64,000 nt of DNA from CAWGMT01 sp963823675 (GTDB taxonomy: Bacteria; Planctomycetota; Planctomycetia; Isosphaerales; Isosphaeraceae). The notes beneath the pieces are model-generated. The model ran no database searches. It was not told where the DNA came from and worked only from the letters and a program-made list of their open reading frames with translations. The stretch is from positions 62,001 through 126,000 of the forward strand of contig CAWGMT010000026.1 of the NCBI GenBank assembly GCA_963823675.1, given 5' to 3'. Shown piece after piece: positions 8,159-16,610 of this stretch (positions are counted from its first letter, which is position 1; every line of letters starts with the position of its first letter). Made by a program: the position numbers and the translations under genes.

Positions 8159-8470
8159 GGCTGACCCTCGGAACCGGGGTGCTGATGTACTTCGTCGGTG
8201 ATCACGAGGCGGATTGGGCTGCGGAGGCCGAGGCAACGAAATCGTCAAACGCATCAGAGTCCATCAGTCGCTTTTGGCCCAAGATGATGCGGACAGTGGC
8301 GAGGTGGTGCGGCATAACAATCTGGTCGGAATGGTAAACCAGCGGTAATGCCACTGGAAAACGGGGATCACGAGCTGGGTCGCGCCGTTGATGATTTTCG
8401 TGAAGGGACGATCAATGGCTTTCATGGACGGCTCGCGGCGAACGGATCCGGTGGGCTTCGCAGGGACAGG

Positions 8471-8577
8471 GCGCTTCGCGGTGCCAGGCTTTCTTGTTTT
8501 CTATCCAACTCACCGAATCCCGACGCCATCAAGCGACGCGCGAAAATCAAAAACAAAGTTTGACACCGCGAAGCGCC
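8471..8577. repeat. About 107-bp element with inverted GCTTCGCGGTG arms
   Basis: The left arm starts GCGCTTCGCGGTGCCAGGC at 8471 and continues into TTTCTTGTTTTC. The right arm (8541-8577) is its approximate reverse complement, ending ACACCGCGAAGCGC. A single arm of the same family lies at 16055-16088. The element fills most of the otherwise gene-free stretch 8255-8629, where no other gene could be supported. Confidence 0.55.
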
Positions 8578-8629
8578 ACTAAAGCGTCGCTCAAGGAGGC
8601 TCGAACCCAACGCTTCATCACGCCGCCGC

Positions 8630-9052
8630 CTATTCCCCGATCACTTTCACCAGCACCCGCTTGGGCCGCCGCCCGTCGAACTCGCCGTAGAAGATCTGCT
8701 CCCAGGGCCCGAAGTCGAGTTTTCCCTGCGTGATCGCCACGACCACTTCCCGGCCCATCACCTGGCGCTTCATGTGGGCGTCGGCATTGTCCTCGCCGGT
8801 GCGGTTGTGCTTGTATCGCGCCGGGGAAGGATCGAACGGGGCGAGGCCCTCCAGCCACTTCTTGTAGTCTTCGTGCAGGCCCGGCTCGTTGTCGTTGATG
8901 AACACACTGGCCGTGATGTGCATCGCGTTGCAGAGAAGGAGGCCCTCCTTGACCCCGCTCCTCCGCACAATTTCCTCGACCTGCCGCGTGATGTTGATGA
9001 AGTCCATCCGGGCAGGAATGTTGAACGTGAGATACTCGGTGATTGACTTCAT
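8630..9052 (-). CDS. YjbQ / UPF0047 family protein
   Basis: 140 residues, full length for the family. Conserved features include LCNAMHITASVFINDNEPGL near residues 40-60, the His/Asp-rich centre EDNADAHMKRQVMG and the C-terminal GPWEQIFYGEFDGRR. YjbQ proteins form compact trimers and have been reported to have weak thiamin-phosphate synthase activity; their main role is unsettled. The gene is monocistronic here, with a palindromic element just downstream. The start at 9052 gives the standard N-terminus MKSITEYLTF. Confidence 0.9.
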   Translation of the reverse strand: MKSITEYLTFNIPARMDFINITRQVEEIVRRSGVKEGLLLCNAMHITASVFINDNEPGLHEDYKKWLEGLAPFDPSPARYKHNRTGEDNADAHMKRQVMGREVVVAITQGKLDFGPWEQIFYGEFDGRRPKRVLVKVIGE

Positions 9053-9183
9053 AAAGGTAGGCTTACTCTATTGCCAACCCGAACGGCGGTCAACTCAATT
9101 TTGCCGAGGATTCGTCGAGCCGGCTGCCATGCGGTCAATCATGCCGCTGGGCCGAGCCTGGGTGGCTATTCCTGGTGCCCGTC

Positions 9184-11067
9184 TCAGAGGTCGCCCGTAC
9201 CGAGCCAAGACTCGAGGTCAAGCTGCGCCCATCCCACGACCCGCCGGCCGCTGGCATCGGTGCCGACGACCTTCACGACGAGCGGACCACATCCAGGCGA
9301 GATGCCGGTCACGGGGATGGGACGCGAGAGGAGCTCGCCGTGGCCTGGTATCGCAGTCGTGCCGAACGTGGCGGCAACTCCGAGCGCATCGAGCCGCCCG
9401 CATCGGCCCATACTGATGGCCGGATCGGCGGAGGGTGTCAAGGGCTCCCACGAAAGTGCCGACAGCCGGACCGGGATGCCATGACCCTCGCGGACGCGGG
9501 CTCGAAAACACAGACCGCTCGCCGGTGAATGACTCCGCTCGATCGCCAGATCGAGCCGGGCCAGATCGGGGCCCAGCGGCATGCAGGTCACTTGAAGCTC
9601 CGCCTCGCGCGGGCCGGAGACCTCGATCTCGATGTATGGCGACCGCGAGCCATCGACGACCACGTAATGAGCGGCCGTCCCCAGCGACGACCACTCGTGG
9701 GCGGGACTTCCCGGCGTCAGCCGGGTGAACCGCGGTCCCACCAGCTCCCAGTCTTCGTTCGGGGCGCGCAGCTCGTTGTGAGCGACAGCATCGGTCTTCG
9801 CCGGTGATCCCGGCGGCGAATCCGTCAGTGCCAGACCGCCAGAATAGAGCGCGACCGACCACCGGCGAAACAGGTCGGCGAAGGTCGCGCCGCTGCTCGC
9901 CTGGAGATTGGCGATTCCGCGCAGGCTCGAGCCAGCCAGGGTCGGTAGCAGATCAGGGCCGTAGCGGTCGGCGCACCACCGCAGAAACAGGTACGTGCTC
10001 CCGCGGTTGCCATGGCTGCGAAACAGGTCGGCCGCATAATAATCATCGACGACGAGCTGATAGTGCTCGGGCTGGTTGAGAAACGCATTGACGCGGTAAT
10101 CAATGTTCGTCGTCGAGAAGCCGTGCAGGTCTTCGGCAAGGTGGGCCATCGCCTCGTCGAGCCACCCCTCTTCCTCGATCGGGCAGCTCCGGTCGTGGCG
10201 CCGGCAGCGCGACTTGCAGCTATACACCACCGCGTGCATGTACTCGTGAGCCATGATCGTGCGCAAGTGGGCACCAGGCTTCAGCCCCGAGCTCAGGTAC
10301 ATCATGTCGCAATGATTGCCGAATGGCGACCGGAACGCGGGGTCCATGTCGGCGACCCTGACAAATCCGTCGACCGAGTATCGCCCCCCTCCCAGGTGAC
10401 CGAGCCAGCTCGAGATCAAGACGGTGAACCGCCCGTCGCCGTCGACGTCGTTCGCGATGCCGAATCGTCCGGCCGCAACCGGGTAAATGCGGTCGTCAAA
10501 GCTGGAGATCACGTCCTTGATCGTCTCGCCCATGACAGCCCCGACGTCCTCGAGCGCGACGTATACCTGCACTCGGCGGCCGACACCCTTGAGCACACCC
10601 GTTACGGCGGTGTAATTGCTCGCGCTGGCGACATCGCCGTCCTTGACCATCAAGTAAAACGAGCGACTCGAAGGCGGCATCCCATCGGGCGGCGACGGGC
10701 CAGCCGGATCAAGGCGGGCGGGCCGCACGAAGGCGGGAGAGCGTCGCGGCCCGTCGTCGGCACGCACCAACCGCGACGATTCCTGCGCTGCCCGCACAGC
10801 GAGCCGCATCGGAAAAGGACCACAGTTGCGCGAAAGGGCGGAAACCACCACGAGGACCTCGGAGGTCGGCCCGGGTGTGGGAACGCGGAACCGCGCGGAT
10901 CCGTCTTGGACGCCGATGGACACGGCCGAGCCGACTCGCCAGTCGCCCTTGCTGTCGGCGGGCTTTCCGCTCCCGATCCAGCCGCCGCCGTGGATCAGCA
11001 CCAAGCCGGCCGCTCCGATCCAGAGCAGAGACCCAGGGAGGCGTCGCTGGCGAAGAGCGAACTGCAT
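9184..11067 (-). CDS. Secreted HExxH zinc metallopeptidase (M30-like)
   Basis: 627 residues from ATG 11067, a start that yields a signal peptide (MQFALRQRRLPGSLLWIGAA, then GLVLIHGGG). The zinc-binding motif IMAHEYMHAVVY lies at about 271-282 (His274, Glu275, His278). It is followed by a Cys-rich insert and a conserved GWLDEAMAHLAED, which would supply the third ligand Glu. This HExxH plus WLxE-x-HLAE arrangement is like peptidase family M30 (hyicolysin). The C-terminal about 200 residues are beta-rich and probably substrate- or surface-binding. The frame remains open upstream to 11292 but that part looks non-coding. No neighbour explains the substrate. Confidence 0.78.
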   Translation of the reverse strand: MQFALRQRRLPGSLLWIGAAGLVLIHGGGWIGSGKPADSKGDWRVGSAVSIGVQDGSARFRVPTPGPTSEVLVVVSALSRNCGPFPMRLAVRAAQESSRLVRADDGPRRSPAFVRPARLDPAGPSPPDGMPPSSRSFYLMVKDGDVASASNYTAVTGVLKGVGRRVQVYVALEDVGAVMGETIKDVISSFDDRIYPVAAGRFGIANDVDGDGRFTVLISSWLGHLGGGRYSVDGFVRVADMDPAFRSPFGNHCDMMYLSSGLKPGAHLRTIMAHEYMHAVVYSCKSRCRRHDRSCPIEEEGWLDEAMAHLAEDLHGFSTTNIDYRVNAFLNQPEHYQLVVDDYYAADLFRSHGNRGSTYLFLRWCADRYGPDLLPTLAGSSLRGIANLQASSGATFADLFRRWSVALYSGGLALTDSPPGSPAKTDAVAHNELRAPNEDWELVGPRFTRLTPGSPAHEWSSLGTAAHYVVVDGSRSPYIEIEVSGPREAELQVTCMPLGPDLARLDLAIERSHSPASGLCFRARVREGHGIPVRLSALSWEPLTPSADPAISMGRCGRLDALGVAATFGTTAIPGHGELLSRPIPVTGISPGCGPLVVKVVGTDASGRRVVGWAQLDLESWLGTGDL

Positions 11068-11322
11068 GCCGTGTTTCCGCCGACTGGTGACCCCATTTGC
11101 CCCGCGGTCCCGACCGGTGACGGTACGGATGACCGCAACAGACTTTCGATCGGCCGGCGACGTTCGTCGGCTTGAATCGATTAGGCGGAGATGGCCGGCG
11201 ACGAGAAGATTGCCAAAACTTAAGGATTTTCCGCCGCGCCAGGCAGTTCGCCACGCATGGCCTTGACTCGAGCCCCAAGAAAATGACGCCATGCAGCGGC
11301 CAGCGCGGCCCTTGGCCGCAAC

Positions 11323-11814
11323 TCAATCTGCAATCACAAGATCGATCGCCGCGAAATGTTCGTGATCGGACTGGGTATTCCGCGTCTCCACCCGCACGAG
11401 ATAGATTCCCGGCTTGTCAATCCGAAATGTGCTGCGCTGGCCTGCTTTTCCACCCGGCTTGAAATCCATCTCGAACGCGGTCTGCGTGAACACGTCATGA
11501 TTGAGGTCCGGAAGGTCGTGCTGGCCGGCCTTCTTCTCCAGCGCGATGTAAAAGTGGACGACCACGTTTTCAAGCTTCTTGTGGGGATAGACGTTGGTGA
11601 GCAGGAAGTTGATGCGGATCGGGTCGTTGACCTTCGCCTTGAGCACCGGCCGGGGATTCTTACCCCAATCCGGCGGAGTCTGGTCAGCCGACGCACTTAC
11701 TTGCCCCGTCGGCGCCGACACCTCCAGATTGATCTTCGCATGCTCGGCCCGTAGCGTACCACCAACCGTGCAAGCAACGACGATACCCATCAAGAAAGCA
11801 ATCGCGCGCGGCAT
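11323..11814 (-). CDS. Secreted protein of unknown function, Ig-like beta fold likely
   Basis: 163 residues with a signal peptide (MPRAIAFLMGIVVACTVGGT, cleavage near LRA-EH). A ribosome-binding site GAGG stands 8 bases before the ATG at 11814. The mature part alternates hydrophobic strands (INLEVSAP, VNDPIRINFLLTNV, NVVVHFYIALEK, GIYLVRVETRN) and has no catalytic motif. The pattern resembles a periplasmic immunoglobulin-like domain. It lies downstream of, and on the same strand as, nothing recognisable. I do not recognise the family. Confidence 0.75.
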   Translation of the reverse strand: MPRAIAFLMGIVVACTVGGTLRAEHAKINLEVSAPTGQVSASADQTPPDWGKNPRPVLKAKVNDPIRINFLLTNVYPHKKLENVVVHFYIALEKKAGQHDLPDLNHDVFTQTAFEMDFKPGGKAGQRSTFRIDKPGIYLVRVETRNTQSDHEHFAAIDLVIAD

Positions 11815-12000
11815 CTCGATACCTCTGTTGGGAGACGGAGCGTTCCTTACCTCTCGGATATCTTACGGCGCTTGGAATCGCCAATGCACGAGGTCTGTTC
11901 CTCCGATAATGAAAAGACCGGTCTCGAAGCGCTCAGATCGAACCGGGCTGCGAGCCCCGCCGGCAGGCTCGCGCGAGTGGTCGCGGGAAGGAGTCCTGTG

Positions 12001-12348
12001 ATGGTAATCGCGGCGTGGCGACGACGGGCATCCTGGGTGGCGATCGCGGCAATTCTGGTGGCGGCGCCTGCGTGCGGGCCCGATGGGTTTACGGCGCCTT
12101 GGTTGCGAGGTCCCAACGTCGCGTCGCCGTACGTCGTCAATCGACCGGCTTACGCGGACGGTGCCAGGCCGTTCTTCATCAGCGGCTACGCGGGTGCCAA
12201 CTACGAACCGCTGGGCGCCAGGCCCGTCTACGGGGTACCGGGCCCCGCACCCGTGAGAGCGCCGGTATTGACGCCGGAGCCGCCGCCCGCACCGCCGGCT
12301 GGACCGCCGGCCGTTACCGTCAGCGAGGGCTCCTGGCAAACCGAGTAA
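12001..12348 (+). CDS. Small Pro/Ala-rich lipoprotein
   Basis: 115 residues. The ATG at 12001 is preceded by AAGGAG at a good distance. An N-terminal hydrophobic helix ends in a lipobox-like VAAPAC (Cys near residue 25), so the protein is probably lipid-anchored. The rest is low complexity, with NYEPLGARPVYGVPGPAP and a proline-rich tail (PEPPPAPPAGPP). Short lipoproteins of this style are common in planctomycetes, and a comparable one is encoded at 16611-16880. Function unknown. Confidence 0.65.
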   Translation: MVIAAWRRRASWVAIAAILVAAPACGPDGFTAPWLRGPNVASPYVVNRPAYADGARPFFISGYAGANYEPLGARPVYGVPGPAPVRAPVLTPEPPPAPPAGPPAVTVSEGSWQTE

Positions 12349-12549
12349 CTCATCGTGGTGATTCCGAGAGCGACCCGGGAGGCGGTAGGACCGTGAACGG
12401 CGTTTCGACAGCGATTCCATCGCACCGAACCGCGTGCGTTCTCGTTTTTCTGGAATTCCAGGTCGCTATCGAGCCGCCTGGCATTTAGAATTAAATGAAA
12501 GCTTCCCGAAACTGCCGTGCATCTCGTATTCGCGAAGTCGGTGCTATCG

Positions 12550-13617
12550 ATGAGTTCGGGCGAAATTCGCGTCGGAATCGTCGGTGCGGGCCAGATCACG
12601 CGCACGCGCCACCTGCCGGGTCTGCGAGCGATTCCCGGGGTGCGCGTTACTGCTGTATGCAATCGCCGCCGCGAGACGGCGACTCGAACGGCCCGAGAGT
12701 TCGAGATCCCCAAGGTCTACAACAACTGGGAGGATCTGGTCGCCGACGCCGATGTCGACGCGGTCCTGATCGGTGCGTGGCCCTACCTGCACTGTTCCGT
12801 GACCCTGGCCGCCTTTGACGCCGGCAAGCACGTGCTGACCCAGGCGCGCATGGCGATGAACGCCCGCGAGGCCCAGCGCATGCACGACCGGTCGCGCGAG
12901 CTGCCCGACCTGACGGCCATGATCGTGCCGAGTCCCTACGGGCTCTCCGGCGACGCCTATGTCCGGTCGCTCATCGACTCGGGGTTCCTGGGCGATCTGC
13001 GTGAAGTTCACGTCGTATCGCTCAACGACCAGCTCGCCGACCCGGAGACGCCGATCACCTGGCGCCAGTTGACGCGTTACTCTGGCTTCAACATGCTGAC
13101 CCTGGGGATCGTCTACGAGACCCTGCTGCGGTGGGTGAGCCCGGCGAATCGTGTGCTGGCCTTCGCGTCCAAGCTCGTACCCGTGCGCTTCGACCCCGAG
13201 AGCGGCAAGAAGGTCCGGGTCGGTACGCCCGACTGCGTTGACGTGCTGACGACCCACGAAAACGACGCGCGCGGCTCGTTCCGCTTGAGCGGAGTCGTCT
13301 GGCACGATGCGCGGCACGAGATCGCCCTTTATGGCAGCGGCGGCACGCTCGTTTACGATCTCTTGCGCGACGAGATCCGTGGCGCCAAGCGCTCGGATCC
13401 GGCGCTGAGACCGATGCCGGTACCCAAAGCGCTGCGGGCCGGATGGCAGGTCGAGTCCGACTTCATCGCCGCCATTCGCGGCGAACGGCCGGTGACCCGC
13501 ACCGACTTTGCCACCGGCGTGGCGTACATGCAGTTCACCGAGGCCGTGGCGCGGAGCTCGCGCCACCAGATGCCCGTGGCGTTACCACTCAAGGAATTCT
13601 CGAACCCGAGCCTGTAA
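12550..13617 (+). CDS. Gfo/Idh/MocA family NAD(P)-dependent oxidoreductase
   Basis: 355 residues. The N-terminal Rossmann domain has VGIVGAGQITRTRHLPGL (about 8-25) and a C-terminal alpha/beta domain follows. Family members oxidise or reduce sugars and other polyols. The usual E-K-P motif after the fourth strand (KHVLCEKP in typical members) is replaced by KHVLTQARMAMNAREA, so the active-site lysine is missing at its usual place. The protein may belong to a subgroup with a different mechanism. GTG 12517 is an alternative start; ATG 12550 fits the domain better. It stands alone, followed by a repeat element. Confidence 0.88.
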   Translation: MSSGEIRVGIVGAGQITRTRHLPGLRAIPGVRVTAVCNRRRETATRTAREFEIPKVYNNWEDLVADADVDAVLIGAWPYLHCSVTLAAFDAGKHVLTQARMAMNAREAQRMHDRSRELPDLTAMIVPSPYGLSGDAYVRSLIDSGFLGDLREVHVVSLNDQLADPETPITWRQLTRYSGFNMLTLGIVYETLLRWVSPANRVLAFASKLVPVRFDPESGKKVRVGTPDCVDVLTTHENDARGSFRLSGVVWHDARHEIALYGSGGTLVYDLLRDEIRGAKRSDPALRPMPVPKALRAGWQVESDFIAAIRGERPVTRTDFATGVAYMQFTEAVARSSRHQMPVALPLKEFSNPSL

Positions 13618-13620
13618 GGC

Positions 13621-13800
13621 GGGGTGTGAAAGTAAGTGTCGCCTTTCGCTCCGCGCAAGGACGTTTTTTCGCGGAGCGAGACCGGACGCTACCGGAAAGC
13701 AAGAAGGAGTTCGGGGGACAGAGCCCCCTCCTACAAAGATCCCTTACGGGGTCAAGTCCTTGTTGGAGCCGGCTCGGTCCGGCGATCTCAAGATGCGCGC
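13621..13800 (+). repeat. Composite interspersed repeat, copy A
   Basis: Three modules in order: a hairpin-type segment AAGTGTCGCCTTTCGCTCCG (about 13632-13676, with a second half TTCGCGGAGCGAG), a segment GGGGGACAGAGCCCCCTCCT (about 13713-13732), and GAGCCGGCTCGGTCCGGCGA followed by AAGATGCGCGC. The same three modules occur in the opposite order and orientation at 40118-40345, and parts of them at 47101-47198 and 59300-59355. Non-coding; it fills the space between the oxidoreductase and the orphan antitoxin. Confidence 0.75.
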
Positions 13801-13866
13801 ATTGCGCAGAGAGGCTCCGGAGGACGAATCTAATCGCAAGGCTCCGCCGCCAGCCGTCAACCGTTG

Positions 13867-14115
13867 CTACTCCGAACCGACGAACGGGAACGACTCGCGC
13901 GGACTGGCCAGTGACTTTACCAGCAGCGCTCGAAACGCGGCGTTGTGCTCAATCAGGTCGTTGACCAGGTCGTCATCTGGCTCGATCGGCTGGATCGAGA
14001 CCAGACCTCGATTCGGCAACGCGACAACCAGGGTCTCACCAGCGTCGAAACACTTCCTTAGCACCGCTTCCGGGTCAGCTTGGAGCTCACTCAGCGGGAT
14101 CACTTTGGTGTCCAT
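13867..14115 (-). CDS. Phd/YefM-like type II antitoxin (orphan)
   Basis: 82 residues starting MDTKVIPLSELQADPEAVLR, then GETLVVALPNRGLVSIQPI. This is the N-terminal DNA-binding and dimerisation pattern of Phd/YefM antitoxins (isoleucine-x-x-Ser-x-Phe/Leu, a short helix, then the beta-hairpin GETLVVALPNRGLVSI). No toxin gene follows: directly downstream on the minus strand lies the composite repeat at 13621-13800. It may be a solitary antitoxin, or the toxin may have been lost at the repeat. Confidence 0.72.
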   Translation of the reverse strand: MDTKVIPLSELQADPEAVLRKCFDAGETLVVALPNRGLVSIQPIEPDDDLVNDLIEHNAAFRALLVKSLASPRESFPFVGSE

Positions 14116-14197
14116 GGAACTCCTGACCTTCGACGACGAGCGAGTTGCCTACCTTGCGACCTACGATTGCCGTGATGACCGCTTCACCGGGGCCGGT

Positions 14198-15205
14198 TCA
14201 AGAGCGAGTAGAGCGAACCCTCGATGCCAAATACTCCGAGGCGGCGCTGGCGCCGGGCCCGATCGCTCCTCCCGCATAGTGCAGGTTCAGCCCGTCGGGA
14301 CTGAACTTGACCCGGACCACCCATTCCGGGGCTGCCAGCTCACGGATCAATGAAAGGTCGCGCGGGTCCCACAGCGTGATTTTCCCCTTGAGGCCTGCCG
14401 TCGCCAGGAGCGCCCCGTCAGGTGACCAGTCGACTGTATAAAGCTCCTCGGCTTGAGTTTTCCGCTCGGCGAGCAGCTTGCCGTCCGCGACACGCCATAG
14501 CGCCACGCTGCCATCGACGTACGCGACGGCCAACGTCTGGCCCGTACGATCGAATTGGAGCTCCTGCGTCATCGGTTTCGGCAGGACGCACAGGGCTTTC
14601 CCCGTCGCCGTCTCGAAGAGCGTGGTTGTCGAGTTCCGGTTGCCGACGGCGAGCACGCGTCCGTCGGGGCTGAACTCCGGGGTCAGTCCGCCCATCACGG
14701 GGCCGACGTCGAACTGCCTGACGAGCCGGCCGTCGGCAACCGACCAGAGCCGGACTGCCGCGGCATAACCGCCCGTCGCCAGAAGTGAGCCGTCCGGGCT
14801 GAAGACGACATCAGGCTGGTCGGCCGCCGCGTACAAGGTGATCGTCTTGCCGGAGCTAAGATCGAGGATCTTCGCGGTCTGGGATCGGTCGTTCTTCGCG
14901 TAAGCGACAATGTCCTCGTTCGGGCCGAAGGCGAAGTGGATGATCTTCTTCCCGTCACCGATCGTCTCCAGCAGCTTGAGTGAAACGGAGTCCCTGACCT
15001 CGACCGGCGTCTCCCAGCCCACGACTGCCATGCGGTCGCGGTCCCGGCTCCAGGCGATCGCCCAGATGTCATTCTTGGCCAGTTCGCCGACAGGCGCCAG
15101 GCTCGCGACGTTCCGGCGGCTGATGAACTCGCGGCGCGACTGGGTTCCAACGACGACCCCGACGACGCCCACCATCAGAATCCACGTGCGCAGGCTGACG
15201 CGCAT
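14198..15205 (-). CDS. Membrane-anchored WD40-repeat protein
   Basis: 335 residues from ATG 15205 (MRVSLRTWILMVGVVGVVVG). One N-terminal transmembrane segment is followed by at least six WD40-type blades, marked by VFSPDGSLLATGG, EFSPDGRVLAVGN, WSPDGALLATAG and KFSPDGLNLHYAG. Beta-propellers of this kind act as interaction platforms; no enzyme domain is attached. The open frame extends upstream to 15358, but that part overlaps a perfect hairpin (15289-15339) and lacks a ribosome-binding site. A second WD40 protein of similar plan lies at 27399-28490. Confidence 0.82.
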   Translation of the reverse strand: MRVSLRTWILMVGVVGVVVGTQSRREFISRRNVASLAPVGELAKNDIWAIAWSRDRDRMAVVGWETPVEVRDSVSLKLLETIGDGKKIIHFAFGPNEDIVAYAKNDRSQTAKILDLSSGKTITLYAAADQPDVVFSPDGSLLATGGYAAAVRLWSVADGRLVRQFDVGPVMGGLTPEFSPDGRVLAVGNRNSTTTLFETATGKALCVLPKPMTQELQFDRTGQTLAVAYVDGSVALWRVADGKLLAERKTQAEELYTVDWSPDGALLATAGLKGKITLWDPRDLSLIRELAAPEWVVRVKFSPDGLNLHYAGGAIGPGASAASEYLASRVRSTRS

Positions 15206-15288
15206 CCGGCGCCACCAAGGGCTACGAATCGGACCGGGACCGTCGTGAGGCAGGGCGAAAAAACAAATTGGGTAATTTCTTTCTTGTT

Positions 15289-15339
15289 GGACAGCCGCCC
15301 TCGGCTGCCATCTGTCCGGACAGCCGAGGGCGGCTGTCC
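15289..15339. repeat. Perfect 19-bp inverted repeat (hairpin)
   Basis: The left arm GGACAGCCGCCCTCGGCTG (15289-15307) is exactly complementary to the right arm CAGCCGAGGGCGGCTGTCC (15321-15339), with a 13-base loop. It sits between the starts/ends of neighbouring minus-strand genes. It could act as a terminator-like stem (no T-run is present) or be one copy of a dispersed palindrome family. Confidence 0.85.
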
Positions 15340-15404
15340 CACATTCGGAGTCATGCATTCGCCAATTTGGTCAACTTATTCTTTCGCGGTTCCTTCTAGT
15401 CTAC

Positions 15405-15959
15405 TCAAAGAAACGCCCCCACGCGCACGCGGAAGCGATCGAGAATCCCGGGAAGAGTCAGCTCATCCTCGGCACCGAGCGTCTTGGGTGGGTCATCGGC
15501 GCTGAAAACGTGGGCGGTTCTTGGCCCAGGGTCGAGTACGACGACCGCCAAAACGCCCGCCTGGAGGTATTCGGTAATTTTCTTTTGGATATCGCGCCAG
15601 CGATCGCCCGGCGAACGGACTTCGACGATGAGTTCGGGGATTTCGTTTCCATAGTCCTCCGCCAGCGGTCCCCGGGGTAGCCGGCTAAAGCTGTAGTACG
15701 AAACATCCGCGCCCCGCACCGTGTCCGGCTCGCGATCCGTGATCACGCCCGAATTGTTGCTCATTACACGGCCAAGGTCGTGCTCGTCCACGAAGTCGCC
15801 CAGTATCCGGCCGGCCCTGAGGCAAACGTATCCATGCCTTTTATCGGGCACCGACATCGCCACGACCCTCCCGCGGACCAATTCCTCGGGATAGCCGGGA
15901 TCAGGCCGCTTGCCGAATTCCTCGGCCGTCATCAGTTTGAGCATCTCCGCAGTTGCCAT
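15405..15959 (-). CDS. Uma2 family (DUF820) PD-(D/E)xK nuclease-fold protein
   Basis: 184 residues from ATG 15959 (MATAEMLKLMTAEEFGKRPD). Conserved family points are the N-terminal ELVRGRVVAMSVP, the RGADVSYYS strand, the PELIVEVRSPGDRWRDIQKK core and YLQAGVLAVVVLDP. These carry the Asp, Glu and Lys of the nuclease-like active site. Uma2 genes are numerous in planctomycetes and cyanobacteria. Their biological role is unknown, and many sit near repeats or mobile DNA, as here. The frame stays open to 16022 but ATG 15959 matches the family start. Confidence 0.85.
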   Translation of the reverse strand: MATAEMLKLMTAEEFGKRPDPGYPEELVRGRVVAMSVPDKRHGYVCLRAGRILGDFVDEHDLGRVMSNNSGVITDREPDTVRGADVSYYSFSRLPRGPLAEDYGNEIPELIVEVRSPGDRWRDIQKKITEYLQAGVLAVVVLDPGPRTAHVFSADDPPKTLGAEDELTLPGILDRFRVRVGAFL

Positions 15960-16054
15960 CGCGTACCCCCCGCCAAGTTCAAGCCCGATTATTGCCGTGC
16001 GCCCGCCCTGATTCCATCCCAACCCGATCGCTTCACGTCCTCGAGTCGTTTGTG

Positions 16055-16088
16055 GGGCTTCGCAGTGTCAAGCTTTGTTTTTTGTTCA
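16055..16088 (+). repeat. Single arm of the GCTTCGC...GTGTCAAGC repeat family
   Basis: GGCTTCGCAGTGTCAAGCTT followed by TGTTTTTTG. It matches the right arm of the element at 8471-8577 (in reverse complement) and, less closely, its left arm. It is located just upstream of the Uma2 gene start region. Confidence 0.5.
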
Positions 16089-16121
16089 AGTGCGATCCCC
16101 AGTCTCAACCGGCCCCTTACT

Positions 16122-16529
16122 TCAATAAACAAACGGAATCAGCCGCCAGGTGCGCCGACGATAGTCGGAGTACGCCTCGCCGAACTCGGACTCGAGCAGG
16201 GCCTCCTCGGAATTCATGCGCGCGACAAGCGGCGGGAGCAAGAGGAGCGAGACGAGGAGGCCGATCCCGCTGCGGAAAAGCTGGGCCCAACCGAAGAGGC
16301 CCAAAAGCAAGCTAAGGTAGCTGGGATGGCGGATCACGCGATTCTTGGTGTCCTCCCGCCGGCCGCTCGAGATGTTGCCGCTCGTGAACAGCGCCGCGAC
16401 CGAGATGACCACGATTGCGACGACCGCACCGGCCCGCGCGGGGTTTGCCATGAGCGCGCACCAGCCGTCCCAGCCCCGGACCGCCAGCCCGATGTAGATC
16501 GCGGTTGACGACGCGGTCACGACGATCAA
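16122..16529 (-). CDS. Isoprenylcysteine carboxyl methyltransferase-like membrane protein, probably internally deleted
   Basis: 135 residues with three or four transmembrane segments. The N-terminal part (SGNISSGRREDTKN at about 50-63) and the C-terminal part (RVIRHPSYLSLLLG, then MNSEEALLESEFGEAYSDYR) match the two ends of ICMT/PEMT-like methyltransferases, whose RHPxY and EE motifs bind cofactor. Members I recall are about 200 residues, with roughly 70 residues of two further helices between these parts. Here the two motifs are directly joined at about 16335. This looks like an in-frame internal deletion, and activity is doubtful. The start is TTG 16529 or GTG 16520, preceded by GTGAGG. Confidence 0.65.
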   Translation of the reverse strand: MIVVTASSTAIYIGLAVRGWDGWCALMANPARAGAVVAIVVISVAALFTSGNISSGRREDTKNRVIRHPSYLSLLLGLFGWAQLFRSGIGLLVSLLLLPPLVARMNSEEALLESEFGEAYSDYRRRTWRLIPFVY

Positions 16530-16610
16530 TCCTCACTTCGGCAAGGGCTTTACACGCTCTCGCTCCCACCCGACCGCCGCGTCCGGATCTGGCGATCCGC
16601 CCGGCGCAGG

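Noticed and set aside
8580..8620. Possible tRNA (GGGTTCGAGCC on the minus strand)
   Set aside because: The T-loop-like string has no matching T-stem, anticodon arm or acceptor stem around it. No tRNA or rRNA was found elsewhere in the window.
10012..11175. 387-codon open frame on the plus strand
   Set aside because: Antisense to the HExxH metallopeptidase gene and without recognisable features.
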